Part shown: positions 61,859 through 64,000 of the stretch, in pieces
How positions within the stretch are numbered: the first letter of the stretch is position 1
Layout of the letters: every line of letters starts with the position of its first letter
DNA from: DATFQI01 sp963816955
GTDB taxonomy: Bacteria > Actinomycetota > Thermoleophilia > Solirubrobacterales > Solirubrobacteraceae
Direction: 5' to 3'
DNA: 64,000 bases
NCBI GenBank assembly: GCA_963816955.1
Contig: CAWFME010000005.1
Coordinates: forward strand, 434,001 to 498,000
Program-made: the position numbers and the translations under genes
The notes under the pieces: generated by a model
Told to the model about the DNA's origin: nothing
Databases searched by the model: none
Seen by the model: the letters and a program-made list of their open reading frames with translations, nothing else

Positions 61859-63099
61859 TGCGCGTCCTCGTCGTCGGCGGCGGCGGGCGCGAGCACGCGA
61901 TCGTGCGCGCGCTGCTGCGCTCCCCGCAGCGGCCGGAGGTGCTCTGCGCCCCCGGCAACCCGGGCATCCTCGCCCAGGCCAACGTGCTCGACGTGGGGGC
62001 CGGCGACGTCGAGGCGCTCGCCCGGTCCGCGGTGGCGGCCAGGATCGAGCTGGTGGTGGTGGGGCCCGAGGCGCCGCTCGTGGCGGGTCTGGCGGACGCC
62101 TGTGCGGCAGCCGGCGTGCCGTGCTTCGGGCCGAGCGCCGCCGCGGCGCGGCTGGAAGGCTCGAAGGCGTACTCGAAGGAGGTCATGAACGCGGCGGGCG
62201 TCCCGACGGCCGCCCATGCCGTCGTGTCGTCCGTCGAGGACGGCATGGCCGCGATCTCCGGCTACCCGGCCGTGATCAAGGCCGACGGGCTGGCGGCGGG
62301 CAAGGGCGTCGTGATCGCGGCCGATGAGGCCGAGGCGCGCGGGGCGCTGGAGACGATGCTCGTCGAGCGCCGCTTCGGCGAGCACCCAGTCGTCGTCGAG
62401 GAGTTCCTCGACGGCGACGAGCTGTCCGTGCTCGCCCTGTGCGACGGCGAGCGCGCGCTGCCGCTCGCCCCGGCGCGCGACTTCAAGCGGATCGGCGACG
62501 GCGACACCGGGCCCAACACGGGCGGCATGGGCGCCTACTCGCCCGTGGCCGAGATCGACGGGGCCTTCCTGGAGCGCGTGCGCGCGGAGGTCCACCAGCC
62601 CGTCCTGGACGAGCTGGCGCGCCGCGGCACGCCGTTCCATGGGGTGCTCTATGCGGGGCTGATGCTGACCGCGGACGGCTTCAAGGTGCTCGAGTACAAC
62701 GTCCGCTTCGGCGATCCGGAGACCCAGGCGGTCCTGCCGCGGCTGCGCAGCGACCTGCTCGACCTGCTGGTGCGCGCGACGCGTTCGGGAGGCCTGGAGG
62801 GCGCCGCGCTCGAGTGGGACGAGCGCGCCGCGGTGACGGTCGTGCTCGCCTCCCGCGGCTATCCGGTCGGCAGCTCTTGGGGCGACGAGATCACGGGCCT
62901 CGACCGCGTCCCCGAGGACGTCGAGGTCACCCACGCGGGCACCGCCGAGCGCGACGGCACGGTGGTCACCGCCGGCGGCCGTGTGCTGAACGTGACCGCG
63001 CTCGGCGACGACGTGCCCGCCGCCCGGGCGGCCGCGTATGCTGCCGCCGACATGATCGAGTTCGACGGCCGACAGCTGCGCAGGGACATCGCCGCATGA
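61858..63099 (+). CDS. purD: Phosphoribosylamine-glycine ligase
   Basis: A 413-residue ATP-grasp enzyme, second step of purine synthesis. Conserved parts: VLVVGGGGREHAIVRALLRS, APGNPGI, VVVGPEAPLVAGLADACAAA, GSKAYSKEVMNAAGVPTA, VIKADGLAAGKGVVIAADEA, VVVEEFLDGDELSVLALCDG, NTGGMGAYSPV, LEYNVRFGDPETQAVLPRL. The start is the GTG at 61858 that overlaps the GYD stop. It overlaps purE as ATGA, so GYD-purD-purE form one operon. Confidence 0.96.
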   Translation: MRVLVVGGGGREHAIVRALLRSPQRPEVLCAPGNPGILAQANVLDVGAGDVEALARSAVAARIELVVVGPEAPLVAGLADACAAAGVPCFGPSAAAARLEGSKAYSKEVMNAAGVPTAAHAVVSSVEDGMAAISGYPAVIKADGLAAGKGVVIAADEAEARGALETMLVERRFGEHPVVVEEFLDGDELSVLALCDGERALPLAPARDFKRIGDGDTGPNTGGMGAYSPVAEIDGAFLERVRAEVHQPVLDELARRGTPFHGVLYAGLMLTADGFKVLEYNVRFGDPETQAVLPRLRSDLLDLLVRATRSGGLEGAALEWDERAAVTVVLASRGYPVGSSWGDEITGLDRVPEDVEVTHAGTAERDGTVVTAGGRVLNVTALGDDVPAARAAAYAAADMIEFDGRQLRRDIAA

Positions 63100-63566
63100 G
63101 CGATCCACGGGTGTCGGAGGCCGAGCCCCAGACGGAACAGGAGTTCGAAGGCATGGAGGTCGACGCCCCGCGGGTGGGCATCGTGATGGGCTCCAAGAGC
63201 GACATGGCGGCCATGGACGCCGCCGCGGAGGAGCTCAAGAAGCGCGACATCGGCCACGAGGTGCGGGTGATGTCCGCCCACCGCGACCCCGATGTCGTCG
63301 CGGACTACGCCAAGAACGCCAAGATGCGCGGCCTCCGGGTGATCATCGCGGGCGCCGGCCTCTCCGCCGCCCTCCCGGGAGTCGTCGCCGCCCACTCAGA
63401 GCTGCCCGTCATCGGAGTCCCGTTGACCTCCTCCAAGTCGGTAGCCGGCGGGCTGGACGCGCTGCTCTCGATCGCGCAGATGCCCCCGGGCGTCCCGGTG
63501 GCCTGCGTCGGCGTCGACAACGCCCGCAACGCGGCAGTGTTGGCCGCGCGCATCCTCGACGCCTGA
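63096..63566 (+). CDS. purE: N5-carboxyaminoimidazole ribonucleotide mutase
   Basis: A 156-residue class I PurE. After a short acidic N-terminal tail (SEAEPQTEQEFEGMEVDAP) the core begins VGIVMGSKSDMAAMDAAAEE. The active-site SAHRDPDVV follows, then IIAGAGLSAALPGVVAAHS and PVIGVPLTSSKSVAGGLDAL. It converts N5-CAIR to CAIR in purine synthesis and would need PurK, which is not in the window. It is coupled to purD by a 4-base overlap. The 270 bases after it hold no gene that I can support. Confidence 0.95.
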   Translation: MSDPRVSEAEPQTEQEFEGMEVDAPRVGIVMGSKSDMAAMDAAAEELKKRDIGHEVRVMSAHRDPDVVADYAKNAKMRGLRVIIAGAGLSAALPGVVAAHSELPVIGVPLTSSKSVAGGLDALLSIAQMPPGVPVACVGVDNARNAAVLAARILDA

Positions 63567-63837
63567 AGCGCCGGCGCTCGGCGAGGCCGGCTCGACGTCG
63601 CGCCGCGATCCGCCCATCGGGCAGTCCCGGGCCGAGCAGCGTCCTCTCCGTGCGCGGCCTCGGTGTGGGGGCAGCTACCGGCAAGCCCCTGGGCCATCTG
63701 CTCTGTGCAAGGTCGCGATCTTCGCCCTTCGGTCCCGAGGAGCCACCGCGATCTGCCGCCGGCCTCGGCCGGCGGGCCCGGCTCAACGATCGCTGCTGCG
63801 CCGACGATTCGCGGGTCCGAGTGGCATCCAGCTCGCG

Positions 63838-64000
63838 CTAGAGGACTATGGCGACCGCGGTCAGGAGACTCAGGAGGCCGACGATCAGAAGCGCCTGCTT
63901 CCACCATGGCCGATGGTCGGGCCACAGATGATGAGCCAGTCCGATGGATCGAGCATCGCGCCTAACCGGGCTCCCACGACGCGCTCGACGCCGAGGCGTC
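63838..64000 (-). CDS. Possible membrane protein, C-terminal end (runs off window)
   Basis: An open frame enters from beyond the window and ends at TAG 63838-63840. Its last 54 residues are a basic stretch (TPRRRARRGSPVRRDARSIG), then HHLWPDHRPWWKQ and a hydrophobic helix ALLIVGLLSLLTAVAIVL. The juxtamembrane Trp pair and single helix look like a real tail-anchored or membrane protein end. The rest is outside, so neither start nor family can be given. Confidence 0.38.
   Translation of the reverse strand, partial: TPRRRARRGSPVRRDARSIGLAHHLWPDHRPWWKQALLIVGLLSLLTAVAIVL

Noticed and set aside
63567..63837. Short plus-strand frames after purE
   Set aside because: They lack ribosome binding sites and hydrophobic or conserved segments, and overlap each other in several frames. 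I see nothing supportable in this 270-base gap.

Overview
The window is very GC-rich chromosomal DNA with dense, overlapping genes on both strands and many GTG/TTG starts. An HspR-type dnaK-grpE-dnaJ-hspR operon, a SARP-family activator, an inositol-1-phosphate synthase beside a phosphatidylinositol-phosphate-synthase-like enzyme, and a pyruvate dehydrogenase E1alpha/E1beta/E2 operon with lipB and lipA point to the Actinomycetota. The style of the proteins (Arg/Ala-rich, collagen-like exported proteins, GT4-PHP fusion) suggests a deep lineage such as Thermoleophilia/Solirubrobacterales; that placement is an inference. No phage genes, insertion sequences, CRISPR arrays, rRNAs or tRNAs were seen.

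Layout. 1-7.1 kb: end of an acyl-CoA dehydrogenase, a ROK sugar kinase, a lipoprotein hydrolase, a cupin, a CNNM/CorC protein, a D-Ala-D-Ala carboxypeptidase and a rhomboid protease. 7.1-15.2 kb: lipoate and 2-oxoacid dehydrogenase block (pdhA-pdhB-pdhC-lipB-lipA, plus a second E2). 15.2-18.3 kb: a kinase/CheY-like regulator/kinase signalling block. 18.4-24.8 kb: formate/nitrite channel, GT2 glycosyltransferase with a HEAT-repeat partner, DsbA-like protein, lpdA. 24.8-27.7 kb: thiamine synthesis, with thiE facing a TPP riboswitch that leads thiO-thiS-thiG. 27.8-33.3 kb: SARP/AAA activator and the genes it probably controls. 33.2-44.1 kb: argF, an RNA methyltransferase, hydrolases, an unusual uracil-DNA-glycosylase-like protein, a GT4-PHP fusion and an FG-GAP/collagen-like exported protein. 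44.2-48.9 kb: inositol lipid genes, a TetR/operator/membrane-protein unit, a CAP-domain protein behind a possibly structured leader, and an endonuclease III. 48.8-53.2 kb: dnaK operon. 53.1-58.2 kb: an ApbE/heme membrane protein/Asp-His-rich protein cluster beside a divergent two-component system. 58.2-64 kb: clpB, a GYD protein, purD, purE.

How it works together. The dehydrogenase components, lipoyl ligation and insertion enzymes and E3 supply acetyl-CoA. dnaK and clpB carry near-identical inverted repeats placed at the same register against their -10 boxes, so the HspR-like protein at 52.7 kb probably represses both. The SARP is followed by three heptamers spaced 11 bp apart, the expected layout of a SARP target promoter.

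Quality warning. At least nine otherwise intact genes contain one to three single-base frameshifts, most densely at 5.9-9.7 kb and mostly in conserved genes. These look like sequencing or assembly errors rather than decay; affected entries say where the frame changes.
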